From the NCBI GenBank assembly GCA_030428865.1, contig JAUIEK010000006.1:1-64000 (forward strand): a stretch of DNA of 64,000 nt, read 5' to 3'. Below, piece after piece: positions 8,301 through 16,985 of this stretch. The notes under the pieces were generated by a model, which was not told where the DNA came from, ran no database searches, and was given only the letters and a program-made list of their open reading frames with translations. The translations under genes were made by a program, and so were the position numbers. This DNA is from Bacteroidia bacterium (lineage in GTDB: Bacteria > Bacteroidota > Bacteroidia > Flavobacteriales > Flavobacteriaceae). How positions within the stretch are numbered: position 1 is the first letter of the stretch; the number at the start of each line of letters is the position of its first letter.

Positions 8301-9893
8301 TTATAATTGTTGATAAGCTGGAATTGTTAAAAATTCTTCTAGTTTTTCACTTAAAACAAGCTTTTTTAAAAGCTCTACTGCTTCTTTATACTTACCCTGC
8401 TTAATAACTTCTGGGCCTGCAATTAGAATTATTTTTTCTACTTCATCATCAAAAATTTGATTAAATAAATTAATCGTAAACTCTCTCCCGTCTTCTAACA
8501 CAGCTTTCTTATCTAACCAATGCCAGAGTTGTGTTCTGGATATTTCTGCTGTTGCTGCGTCTTCCATTAAGTGATACAAGGCAACAGCACCTCTTCCTTT
8601 AAGCCAAGATTCTAAATACAATATTGCTACATTAATGTTCTTTCTAATTCCTTCTTCTGTTACTGTTCCTTTTGGAAGTTCTAACAATTGCCCTGCTGAT
8701 ATCTCTTCTTCAATTTGCTTTTCTATTTGATTAGCTCCTACCATGTGCTCATCAAAAACTTCTTTTGCAACTGATACTAGATCTGGATGTGCAACCCAAG
8801 TACCATCATGTCCGTTTTTAACTTCTCGTTCTTTATCTTTTTTCACCTTTTGCAAAGCCTGTTCATTTGCAGCATCATTATTTCTAATAGGTATTTGCGC
8901 TGCCATTCCGCCCATTGCATGAATTCCTCTTTGATGACAAACTTTAATTACCAATCTTGAATATGCATCCATAAATGGACTTTCCATAGTGACTTGATCT
9001 CTATTAGGAACCAAAAAGTCAGGGTGACTTTTTAGTTTTTTTATGTACGAAAAAATGTAATCCCATCTTCCACAGTTTAGTCCAACTATATGATCTCTTA
9101 AATAGTAAATAAATTCATGTAACTGAAAGCTAGCTTTTATTGTTTCTACCAATAAAGTACATTTAAAAGTTCCTTTAGGAACACCTAAGTATTCTTGAGA
9201 AAATTCAAAAACCTTATTCCACCATTTAGCTTCTTTATAATGCTCTAGCTTTGGTAAATAGAAATAGGGAGCTCTCTCATCTTCTAACAATATTTTTGTA
9301 TTATGGAATACGTATAAACCAAAATCTACAAGAGAAGCAGAAAGTGATTTGCCTTTATACGTAAGATGTTTTTCATCTAAATGCAGCCCTCTTGGCCTAA
9401 CTAGTAGAGTAGCTACCTTCTCATTTAATTTATAAGATTTCTGCTTTTTCTGATCATATAAATCAATTCTTCTTGTATTTGCATCCAACAAATTTTGTTG
9501 GCCTTCCATAAGATTGTTCCAAGTAGGAGACGTACTATCTTCAAAGTCTGCCATAAACGTACTTGCACCAGAATTTAATGCGTTTATAACCATTTTTCTA
9601 CCTACAGGACCCGTGATTTCTACACGTCTATCTAATAAATCAGCAGGAATAGTAGCCGCTTTCCAATTTTCTTCTCTAATTGATTTGGTCTTCTCTAGAA
9701 AATCAGGCATCACACCTTTATCAAATAAAACTTGTTGTTTTTCTCTGTTACTTAATAACTCTAATCTTTTCTTATTAAATTTTTTATGGAGCGCTAAAAG
9801 AAATTGTAATGCTTCAGGAGTTAAAATAGCCGGATACGGATTTAACGATAAATTAGATAACTTAACTGTTGGTTGTTGGATGGCTTCAATCAT
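8301..9893 (-). CDS. aceB: Malate synthase A
   Basis: 530 residues, matching the ~530-residue AceB (isoform A) type. It condenses glyoxylate with acetyl-CoA to malate. Family motifs are visible: NSGASTFMADFEDS (~108-121), LLVRPRGLH, GLNCGRWDYIFSYIK and MGGMAAQIP. It is the first gene of the aceB-aceA operon, and its ATG lies 113 nt from the GTG of the divergent regulator. The intergenic space holds a 16-bp palindrome that is a good operator candidate. A minus-strand TATCATTG upstream of the gene is one base off the -10 consensus. Confidence 0.96.
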   Translation of the reverse strand: MIEAIQQPTVKLSNLSLNPYPAILTPEALQFLLALHKKFNKKRLELLSNREKQQVLFDKGVMPDFLEKTKSIREENWKAATIPADLLDRRVEITGPVGRKMVINALNSGASTFMADFEDSTSPTWNNLMEGQQNLLDANTRRIDLYDQKKQKSYKLNEKVATLLVRPRGLHLDEKHLTYKGKSLSASLVDFGLYVFHNTKILLEDERAPYFYLPKLEHYKEAKWWNKVFEFSQEYLGVPKGTFKCTLLVETIKASFQLHEFIYYLRDHIVGLNCGRWDYIFSYIKKLKSHPDFLVPNRDQVTMESPFMDAYSRLVIKVCHQRGIHAMGGMAAQIPIRNNDAANEQALQKVKKDKEREVKNGHDGTWVAHPDLVSVAKEVFDEHMVGANQIEKQIEEEISAGQLLELPKGTVTEEGIRKNINVAILYLESWLKGRGAVALYHLMEDAATAEISRTQLWHWLDKKAVLEDGREFTINLFNQIFDDEVEKIILIAGPEVIKQGKYKEAVELLKKLVLSEKLEEFLTIPAYQQL

Positions 9894-9937
9894 ATCATTT
9901 TTAATTTACACAACAATGATATAAAAAATATTTCAAT

Positions 9938-9953
9938 TAGCGAATATTCGCTA
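9938..9953. promoter_or_regulatory. Palindromic operator candidate between aceB and its regulator
   Basis: TAGCGAATATTCGCTA is a perfect 16-bp palindrome in the AT-rich 113-bp divergent intergenic region. A further half site, TTCGCTAA, lies at 9964-9971, close to the regulator's own start. The placement between a RamB-like regulator gene and the glyoxylate operon makes it the likely binding site for that regulator. The site itself is seen directly; the protein-site pairing is inference. Confidence 0.6.
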
Positions 9954-9994
9954 TAAATATTTTTTCGCTAAAAGAATTTATTTAAGAATAGCAT

Positions 9995-10002
9995 TATATT
10001 TG
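9995..10002 (+). promoter_or_regulatory. -10 element of the RamB-like regulator gene
   Basis: TATATTTG matches TAnnTTTG fully. It ends only 4 nt before the GTG start codon at 10007, so transcription would begin at or next to the start codon. No -33 TTTG is seen, and the 9964-9971 half site overlaps the -33 region, consistent with autoregulation. Confidence 0.45.
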
Positions 10003-10006
10003 TTAT

Positions 10007-11476
10007 GTGGAGCAAAATTATATAAAACTGATTTTTGGTTTAAAGCTAAGGCAGCTAAGAACGGAAAAAGAGCTTTCTTTAGCTGATTTAGCAGAGGTTT
10101 CTGGTATTTCAAAATCATATTTGAATGAAATAGAAAAAGGAAAAAAATACCCAAAGCCTGATAAAGTGGCTATTTTAGCTAATCATCTAAATGTTTCTTA
10201 TGACGAGCTCGTTTCTTTAAAACTAGAGAAAAACTTAGCTCCTATTACCAAAATACTGGAATCAAATATTCTAAAAGAGATTCCTTTTGAATTGTTTGGA
10301 ATACAACAAAATAACTTAATAGAGATCATCTCTAATGCTCCAGCAAAAGTAAATGCTTTTATAAGTACTATTATTGAAATTGCTAGAAACTATAATTTTG
10401 AGAAAGAAAATTTCTATCTAGCTTCTGTAAGGTCATTTCAAGAAGCAAATCACAACTTTTTCTACGATTTAGAAAAAGATGCTTTATCCTTTACCAAAAA
10501 ATATCAAATAAACACAGAAAAAAAAACAATAGTAAATGACTTAAAAACTCTTCTTAAAAAACAATACAATTACACTATACTTAAGGAAAGTTTAAGCACT
10601 CATCAATTTAATAATTTGCGCTCTGTTTTTGTAAAAAACTCTAAAAGTTTAGTTATCTCTGATAGGATAGAAAAAGAACAAGAGTTATTTATTTATGCTA
10701 AAGAAATAGCCTTTAGCCATCTAAAGTTCGAAAATAGACTCACTACTTTTCCCTGGATTCAATTTAATAATTTTGATGATGTTTTAAACAATTTTTATGC
10801 GTCGTATTTTGCTGGAGTACTTCTAATTCCTAGAATTTCTTTATTAGCAGATTTAAAAATTCTATTTCAAAAAACAGAAATAACTCCACTACATTTTAAA
10901 GCATTACTCAGAAAATACAAAGTAGCTCCTGAAACCTTTTTTCAAAGACTTACCAATATTCTCCCTGAAGATTTTGGTTTTAAGGATTTGTTTTTTTTAC
11001 GGTTTTCTTACGATTTAAAGCACAAAAGTTATGAATTAACAAAAGAGTTGCATTTTTCCTCTTCACATGCTCCAAGAGCCTACCAATCCAAGGAGCATTA
11101 CTGCAGAAGATGGATATCTCTTAAAGTATTTAATAACATTGAAAAAGGCGAAGAAGAAAGTTTTGGGATACAAATTTCTTCTTATCCTGATCATGATGAG
11201 TCATATTTAATTTTATCATCTGCAACCAAAGATCCTTTTGTAGAAAATCAGTATAGAAGTATCAGTATTGGATTGCCAATTACTGATTTTTTAAAGAAAA
11301 AAATATCATTTTTAAGTAGTAAAATTGTTCAAAAAGAACAAGTAGGGGTCACTTGTGAGCGTTGTTCAATTTTAGACTGTGACTTAAGAAAAAGAAATCC
11401 TGTCTATCTAGAACAAGAACAAAAAGACAAGGCTACTATTGATTTTGTTAATAGCATAAAACAAAAATATAACTAG
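10007..11476 (+). CDS. RamB-like XRE/ImmA-type regulator, probable glyoxylate-operon regulator
   Basis: 489 residues. An XRE helix-turn-helix is at ~8-64 (LSLADLAEVSGISKSYLNEIEKG). A long middle region of the IrrE/ImmA-derived type follows, then a C-terminal Cys motif CERCSILDCDLR (DUF2083-type). This architecture is that of the short-chain-fatty-acid regulators (RamB of Corynebacterium, which controls aceA/aceB and acetate genes). The gene is divergent from aceBA and next to acs, which supports the same role. The start is GTG; no in-frame ATG is nearby. The C-terminal cysteines may bind a metal or sense a metabolite, but this is not known from the sequence. Confidence 0.85.
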   Translation: MEQNYIKLIFGLKLRQLRTEKELSLADLAEVSGISKSYLNEIEKGKKYPKPDKVAILANHLNVSYDELVSLKLEKNLAPITKILESNILKEIPFELFGIQQNNLIEIISNAPAKVNAFISTIIEIARNYNFEKENFYLASVRSFQEANHNFFYDLEKDALSFTKKYQINTEKKTIVNDLKTLLKKQYNYTILKESLSTHQFNNLRSVFVKNSKSLVISDRIEKEQELFIYAKEIAFSHLKFENRLTTFPWIQFNNFDDVLNNFYASYFAGVLLIPRISLLADLKILFQKTEITPLHFKALLRKYKVAPETFFQRLTNILPEDFGFKDLFFLRFSYDLKHKSYELTKELHFSSSHAPRAYQSKEHYCRRWISLKVFNNIEKGEEESFGIQISSYPDHDESYLILSSATKDPFVENQYRSISIGLPITDFLKKKISFLSSKIVQKEQVGVTCERCSILDCDLRKRNPVYLEQEQKDKATIDFVNSIKQKYN

Positions 11477-11493
11477 CCTTGCTTTCATGCATA

Positions 11494-13389
11494 CTACAAG
11501 GAATTATCAATAATTTCTGTAACAACATCTGGATTTAAAAGAGTAGAGATATCTCCTAAGTTTTCTGTGTCTTTAGATGCTATCTTTCTTAATATTCTTC
11601 TCATAATTTTCCCAGACCTTGTTTTTGGCAAGCCACTAACAAACTGAATTTTATCTGGTTTTGCAATAGGCCCTACGGTTTTAGAAACTAATTCTAAAAT
11701 TTCATTTTTTAATTGTTCTGGTTTAGAAACTTTATCGTAAGTAATAACAAAAGCGTATAAAGCATTTCCTTTAACATCATGAGGAAAACCTACAACGGCA
11801 CATTCTACCACATCTTTATGTTCATCTATTGCGTTTTCTACAGGAGCTGTTCCTAAATTATGCCCAGATACGATTACCACATCATCTACTCTACCTGTAA
11901 TTCTGTAGTTTCCTTTAGCATCTCTCAAAGCGCCATCTCCTGGAAAATAATGATTTGGATACGCAGAAAAATATACATTTTTATATCGCTCATGATCTCC
12001 GTAAATCGTTCTAGCGATAGAAGGCCAAGGATGTTGAATAGCTAAAATTCCTTCTGCTTCTTGATTTTCTATTTTCCTTCCCTCAGAATCAAAAAGCGCA
12101 GGTTGAATTCCTGGCATAGGTAAAGTTGCAAATGTGGGCTTTCCTTCTGTAACTCCTGCTAATGATGATATTAATATTCCGCCAGTTTCTGTTTGCCACC
12201 AAGTGTCTACAATCGGACATTTATTTTTCCCAACATTATCATCATACCAATGCCAGGCTTCTTCATTAATCGGCTCTCCTACCGTTCCTAAAACTTTTAG
12301 GTTTGATAAATCATATTTATCAACCAAATCTTTAGGGTGTTTTGCTAAAGTTCTAATTGCTGTAGGCGCTGTATAAAACTGATTAACCTTATGTTTTTCA
12401 CACACCTCCCAAAAACGCCCATAATCTGGGTAACTAGGAACTCCTTCAAACATTACTGTTGTTGCTCCCAAACATAACGGCCCGTAAATAATATAGCTGT
12501 GTCCTGTAATCCAACCAATATCTGCTGTGCACCAATACACATCTCCTTCTTTGTATTGAAAAACATTCTGGAAAGAATACGTTGTATAAACCATGTAACC
12601 ACCACAAGTATGAACCATCCCTTTGGGTTTTCCTGTACTACCAGAAGTATACAAAATAAATAACTCGTCTTCTGAATCTAAAACTACTGGTTCGCAAATA
12701 TCTTCTATCTGAGCAATCTCTTCATGCCACCATTTGTCAATATTATCATTCCAATTTATGGGTTGATCTGTTCTTTTAAAAACAAGTACGTTATTAACCG
12801 TTGAACAGTTTTTAAGTGCTTCGTCTACAATGTTTTTTAATGGAGTAGTTTTTTCTCCTCGATAACCACCGTCTGCTGTTAGTACAATTTTACAACCTGC
12901 GTCATTAATTCTAGCAGCAAGAGCTTTTGATGAAAACCCTGCAAAAACAACAGAATGTACTGCTCCAATCCTAGCACATGCCAGTACTGCAACAGCTAAC
13001 TCTACAATCATAGGCATGTAGATACAAACTTTATCTCCTTTTTGTATTCCGTTTTTCTTGAGAACATTTGCAAAAGCACATACTTTACTATGAAGCTCTT
13101 TATAGGTCACTCGAACTGATTTTTCATTTGGATTATTTGGCTCCCATATAATTGCTGTTTGATCGGCTTTTGAAGCTAAGTGTCTATCCAAACAATTTTC
13201 AGTTATATTTAACTGCCCACCAATAAACCATTTTGTTTCGGGTTTAGACCAATCATATTCAAACGTTTTATCCCAATGTTTTCTCCATTTAAAATGCACA
13301 GCAATTTCGTCCCAAAATTCAGCAGGATTGGTAACACTCTTTTTATAATCATCTAAATATTGCTGATAAGACTGAATTTGAAAGCCCAT
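11494..13389 (-). CDS. acs: Acetyl-CoA synthetase
   Basis: 631 residues, full length for AMP-forming acetyl-CoA synthetase (acetate + ATP + CoA to acetyl-CoA + AMP + PPi). Motifs are clear: YTSGSTGKPKG (~248-258, ATP/phosphate loop), WWQTETGG (~397), GRVDDVVIVSGHNLGT (the hinge and core) and the C-terminal PKTRSGKIMRR with the lysine that is acetylated to control the enzyme in other bacteria. It lies convergent to the RamB-like regulator and close to aceBA, giving a C2-utilisation cluster. It has its own ATG at 13389, back to back with the TauE gene. Confidence 0.95.
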   Translation of the reverse strand: MGFQIQSYQQYLDDYKKSVTNPAEFWDEIAVHFKWRKHWDKTFEYDWSKPETKWFIGGQLNITENCLDRHLASKADQTAIIWEPNNPNEKSVRVTYKELHSKVCAFANVLKKNGIQKGDKVCIYMPMIVELAVAVLACARIGAVHSVVFAGFSSKALAARINDAGCKIVLTADGGYRGEKTTPLKNIVDEALKNCSTVNNVLVFKRTDQPINWNDNIDKWWHEEIAQIEDICEPVVLDSEDELFILYTSGSTGKPKGMVHTCGGYMVYTTYSFQNVFQYKEGDVYWCTADIGWITGHSYIIYGPLCLGATTVMFEGVPSYPDYGRFWEVCEKHKVNQFYTAPTAIRTLAKHPKDLVDKYDLSNLKVLGTVGEPINEEAWHWYDDNVGKNKCPIVDTWWQTETGGILISSLAGVTEGKPTFATLPMPGIQPALFDSEGRKIENQEAEGILAIQHPWPSIARTIYGDHERYKNVYFSAYPNHYFPGDGALRDAKGNYRITGRVDDVVIVSGHNLGTAPVENAIDEHKDVVECAVVGFPHDVKGNALYAFVITYDKVSKPEQLKNEILELVSKTVGPIAKPDKIQFVSGLPKTRSGKIMRRILRKIASKDTENLGDISTLLNPDVVTEIIDNSL

Positions 13390-13432
13390 ATTGTATCTTT
13401 ATGTGCTAAATATAAAGAATTCTATTCGTTTT

Positions 13433-14209
13433 ATGATTGATATAGCAGTTGCTGTTTTATCTGAATTTTGGCTAATTATCTTGCTTTTTTTTGTAATTGC
13501 TGTATTGTACTCTTCAGTAGGTTTTGGTGGTGGATCGAGTTATTTAGCTGTCCTTGCTCTAAGTGGTTTGTTCTATACTCAAATTCGATTTTTGGCCTTA
13601 CTATGCAATATAGCGGTAGTTACTAGTAATGTCATTTTTTTTCAGAAACAAAAACAATATGATTGGATAAAAATACTTCCTCTTGTTGTTACAAGTATTC
13701 CGTTAGCATTTTTAGGCGGATACTTAAAATTAACCCAAGCAGTCTTCTTTATCTCATTGGGTTTTACATTATTATTTGCAGCTTTATCTATGTGGTTTTC
13801 TAGAAGAATACGAAAAGTACAAAAAAAAAACTCCAATCATTCTTTTTTAAAAAGCAGTAGTATTGGTGGATTAATTGGTTTCCTATCTGGTTTGGTTGGT
13901 ATTGGAGGAGGAATTTTTTTAGCCCCATTACTCCATCTTATTTATTGGGATTCTCCTAAAAAAATTGCGGCTGTTGCGAGTTTTTTTATTCTTGTAAATT
14001 CAATTAGCGGACTTACAGGTCAGTTTTTAAACGCAGATTTTTTAATTAATTGGCCACTAACTCTAATTCTTACATTTACCGTTTTTATAGGTGGAATATT
14101 AGGGAATAAACTTAGAAATTCTTTCTTATCCCCTATTCAATTAAAGAAGGCTACAGCTATTCTTATTGCTTTTGTTAGTATCCGAATTTTAATTAATTAT
14201 CTTTTCTAA
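13433..14209 (+). CDS. TauE/SafE (TSUP) family permease
   Basis: The start is moved to the ATG at 13433 (258 aa); the track start at 13391 is a TTG and adds a non-conserved leader. About eight hydrophobic helices are visible. The two duplicated TSUP signatures VGFGGGSSYLAVLALSG (~25-41) and GFLSGLVGIGGGIFLAPLL are present. TSUP proteins move sulfite, sulfonates, sulfoacetate or other organic anions across the inner membrane. No sulfur gene is adjacent. The divergent neighbour is acs, so an organic-anion role is possible but not shown. Confidence 0.85.
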   Translation: MIDIAVAVLSEFWLIILLFFVIAVLYSSVGFGGGSSYLAVLALSGLFYTQIRFLALLCNIAVVTSNVIFFQKQKQYDWIKILPLVVTSIPLAFLGGYLKLTQAVFFISLGFTLLFAALSMWFSRRIRKVQKKNSNHSFLKSSSIGGLIGFLSGLVGIGGGIFLAPLLHLIYWDSPKKIAAVASFFILVNSISGLTGQFLNADFLINWPLTLILTFTVFIGGILGNKLRNSFLSPIQLKKATAILIAFVSIRILINYLF

Positions 14210-14211
14210 AA

Positions 14212-15162
14212 TCAATAATTAGATAAGAATTGTAATATATTTTGCTCTATCCTTTCGTGAATGGAATTTGTATTGGCTTTTATGAAATATTCTCCTGTAA
14301 TTTGCTCATACAGTTCAATATAACGATTTGAAATCTCCTTAACTTTTTCATCCGTCATTAAAGGGATTTCTTGTCCTTCTTTTCCTTGAAAACCATTTTC
14401 TATCAACCATTCTCTCACAAATTCTTTCGAAAGTTGCTTTTGTTTTTCTCCTCTTCGTTGTCTTTCTTCATAACCATCCGCATAAAAATAGCGAGAAGAA
14501 TCTGGAGTATGGATTTCATCTATCAACACAATTTTTCCATCGGTAGTTTTTCCAAATTCGTATTTTGTATCAACTAATATCAATCCTCTTTTTGCAGCAA
14601 TTTCAGTTCCTCTTTTAAAAAGTTTTCTAGTATAATCTTCTAGAATTAAATAATCTTCTTCAGAAACAATTCCTTTTTCTAAAATTGCTTCCCTAGAGAT
14701 ATCTTCGTCATGCTCTCCATTATCTGCTTTTGTAGAAGGAGTTATAATAGGAATAGGAAAAGGATCATTTTCTTTCATACCTTCTGGCATATCAACACCA
14801 CATAACATTCTTTTACCTAACTTATATTCTCTAGCTGCATGACCAGATAAGTATCCTCTTATAACCATTTCCACCTTAAAAGGAGTACATAAACGACCTA
14901 CAGAAACATTTTCATCCGGACTTCCAATTAACCAATTGGGAACTAAATCTTCTGTTTCCTGCATCATCTTAACAGCAATCTGATTTAAGATTTGCCCTTT
15001 ATATGGTATCTGCCTAGGCATAATCACATCAAATGCAGATAAACGATCTGAAGCAATCATTACTAGTAATTCATCATTAATATTATAAACCTCTCTTACC
15101 TTTCCTTTATAGACAGACTTTTGATTAGGAAATTGAAAATTAGTATGATTAATTGTATTCAA
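14212..15162 (-). CDS. purC: Phosphoribosylaminoimidazole-succinocarboxamide synthase (SAICAR synthase)
   Basis: Step of purine synthesis joining aspartate to CAIR with [14 protein letters not shown] at the N-terminus, [11 protein letters not shown], and VDTKYEFGK are family hallmarks. The track start 15189 (TTG, 325 aa) is unlikely because a perfect -10 element (minus strand TATTTTTG, 15178-15185) lies inside it. A TTG at 15162 gives 316 aa with the N-terminus [16 protein letters not shown], which resembles the flavobacterial enzymes I know. No ATG lies nearby. It converges on the TauE-like gene with a 2-nt gap. Confidence 0.92.
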   Translation of the reverse strand: MNTINHTNFQFPNQKSVYKGKVREVYNINDELLVMIASDRLSAFDVIMPRQIPYKGQILNQIAVKMMQETEDLVPNWLIGSPDENVSVGRLCTPFKVEMVIRGYLSGHAAREYKLGKRMLCGVDMPEGMKENDPFPIPIITPSTKADNGEHDEDISREAILEKGIVSEEDYLILEDYTRKLFKRGTEIAAKRGLILVDTKYEFGKTTDGKIVLIDEIHTPDSSRYFYADGYEERQRRGEKQKQLSKEFVREWLIENGFQGKEGQEIPLMTDEKVKEISNRYIELYEQITGEYFIKANTNSIHERIEQNILQFLSNY

Positions 15163-15177
15163 TGGAAAAAATTTCGT

Positions 15178-15185
15178 CAAAAATA
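15178..15185 (-). promoter_or_regulatory. -10 element of purC
   Basis: The minus strand reads TATTTTTG, a full TAnnTTTG match, 15 nt upstream of the TTG at 15162. It decides the purC start by excluding the longer reading frame. Confidence 0.5.
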
Positions 15186-15326
15186 GCAAAAAAAGGTAGG
15201 CATATTTTCATATTCATTAATCATATTTTTAAAAATTTAAACATTTAAAAACATCGATAACTTTTTGGTAAAGATTCCATAAACTAATCAACATTTTTAA
15301 TTAACGATTAACAAGACTCATGAATA

Positions 15327-15334
15327 TAATTTTG
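15327..15334 (+). promoter_or_regulatory. -10 element of the PhoX-like gene
   Basis: TAATTTTG is a full TAnnTTTG match 30 nt before the ATG. Just upstream the motif ATTAAC occurs twice 7 nt apart, and once more downstream. These direct repeats might be a regulator site, for example for a PhoB-like protein, but this is weak. Confidence 0.4.
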
Positions 15335-15364
15335 GTGACAACTAATTAACAAACTAAAAATATC

Positions 15365-16891
15365 ATGACTTTAAAGAAATTACTTTTTACATTAATGCTA
15401 GCATTTAGTGTTACTGCATTTTTCACTGCATGTCAAGACGGAATTGACGGAATGAACGGACAAGATGGTGTTGACGGGCAAGATGGACAGGATGGTGAAG
15501 ATTATTCTGATGACATTGTAATGAACGGATTAACTATTACAAATCGTTCAGTTACACCTGGAACTAGGTTTTTAGATTTCAAACCTGGTTTTAATCATGT
15601 AAAGGCTTACACATTAATCACTTCTGAAGATACTTACCTTGATAATTTTATCTACGGTTCTATGGCGGATGGGGCTGGCTTACTTAAAAATGATGATGGC
15701 ACTTTTACTTTAATCAATAATATTGAAGCTGATTACGCAATTGCTAGAATCAATTTTGATAACACGTTTGCTCCTGTTAGTGGAGAATACATTTTAAACG
15801 CAACTGCAACTGCAAACACAGCTCAATGTTCTGGTTCTATGGTTACAATGGAAGAGCATGGTTTTGGTCCTCTATATCTCTCTGGAGGTGAATGGGGAGG
15901 TTCTTCAAAAGGTGTTTTTGCTACAGATCCTTATAAAAATGCTTCTACTGCTTCAACACCAAGAATGCTAACCGCATTTGGGCAATGGTCTACCGAAAAC
16001 GCTGTAGTAATCGGAAAAGACGCCTATGCAGATAAAACAGTTGCCTTTATTGGTGATGATCACAGTGATAACAATACTCCTCAAGGGCAATTAGGAATGT
16101 ATGTAGGTGATAGAGGTGATTTAGAGGGCGGTAAATTATACGGTTTAAGAGTAGATACTGAAGGAATCGATTTTGAAATGGATATGGAAGAAGGAGTAAC
16201 TTACGACGCTTCTTTTGTTGAATTAGAAGAAAGAAATATCGATTTATTAAACACAGAATGCATTAACAAAGGAGTTATGGGATTCTCTAGGTTAGAAGAT
16301 ATTGACTGGAGGCGTGGTGATGAAACCAAACAAAGAGAAATCTATTTCGCTGTAACAGGAAGGAGTAAACCAGATTTAGTTGGTAAAGGAACTAAATATG
16401 GAAGAATCTATAAAGTAGAGCTAAACGATACTGATCCAACAGGGGCAGCAAGGATTACTTGTATTCTAGATGGTGACAAAATTGATGGTAAAGCCGCTCT
16501 TTTCCATAGTCCTGATAACATTCTAGTTACTAGAAACTACATTTACATTCAAGAAGATCCTAATGGATATGAATCAGATAAAGCTTCTGCAGATCACTTT
16601 GCATATTTATATCAGTATAATATATTAAGTGGCGAGCTTAAAGTAGTTTTAGAATGTAATCAATATGTAGCTCAAAGCATGGGATATGGCACGTCTAGTA
16701 AATGGGAGATTACTGGGATGATTGATATTTCAGATATTATTGGAATTGATGAAACATTCATCTTAATAACTCAAAATCATGGTTGGGAAAGAGAAGATGG
16801 AATTCCTTTTACAGATCCTAATGCTAATTCAGATGCTGATAGTAGAAAAGAAGGGAGCATGATGTTTATCTTAAATGGATTGGATAGATAA
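15365..16891 (+). CDS. PhoX-like (DUF839) lipoprotein with collagen-like linker
   Basis: 508 residues. The signal peptide ends in a lipobox (FFTACQ, Cys ~23). It is followed directly by a collagen-type Gly-X-Y run (GIDGMNGQDGVDGQDGQDG, ~26-44) that can act as a tether. The remainder is a secreted beta-propeller-like domain. The motif FHSPDNILVTRNYIYIQED (~378-396) is the signature of DUF839/PhoX-type proteins, in which calcium- and iron-dependent phosphatases remove phosphate from organic esters. I cannot confirm that every PhoX catalytic residue is present. It is followed by a terminator and then a peroxidase lipoprotein gene. Confidence 0.75.
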   Translation: MTLKKLLFTLMLAFSVTAFFTACQDGIDGMNGQDGVDGQDGQDGEDYSDDIVMNGLTITNRSVTPGTRFLDFKPGFNHVKAYTLITSEDTYLDNFIYGSMADGAGLLKNDDGTFTLINNIEADYAIARINFDNTFAPVSGEYILNATATANTAQCSGSMVTMEEHGFGPLYLSGGEWGGSSKGVFATDPYKNASTASTPRMLTAFGQWSTENAVVIGKDAYADKTVAFIGDDHSDNNTPQGQLGMYVGDRGDLEGGKLYGLRVDTEGIDFEMDMEEGVTYDASFVELEERNIDLLNTECINKGVMGFSRLEDIDWRRGDETKQREIYFAVTGRSKPDLVGKGTKYGRIYKVELNDTDPTGAARITCILDGDKIDGKAALFHSPDNILVTRNYIYIQEDPNGYESDKASADHFAYLYQYNILSGELKVVLECNQYVAQSMGYGTSSKWEITGMIDISDIIGIDETFILITQNHGWEREDGIPFTDPNANSDADSRKEGSMMFILNGLDR

Positions 16892-16913
16892 AATTTGGCT
16901 TAAAAGCATATAT

Positions 16914-16946
16914 AAAGAGGGCTTCTTTTGTAAGAAACCCTCTTTT
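16914..16946 (+). terminator. Terminator after the PhoX-like gene
   Basis: AAAGAGGG/CCCTCTTT stem with an inner TTCTT/AAGAA extension, followed by TTTT. It separates the gene from the peroxidase gene downstream. Confidence 0.75.
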
Positions 16947-16985
16947 CGTGTTCCAAATAGAAGTTAATTAACTTTTTATATAATT

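Noticed and set aside
9514-9924. 136-aa plus-strand ORF over aceB
   Set aside because: Antisense shadow of a clear enzyme gene with no supporting motifs.
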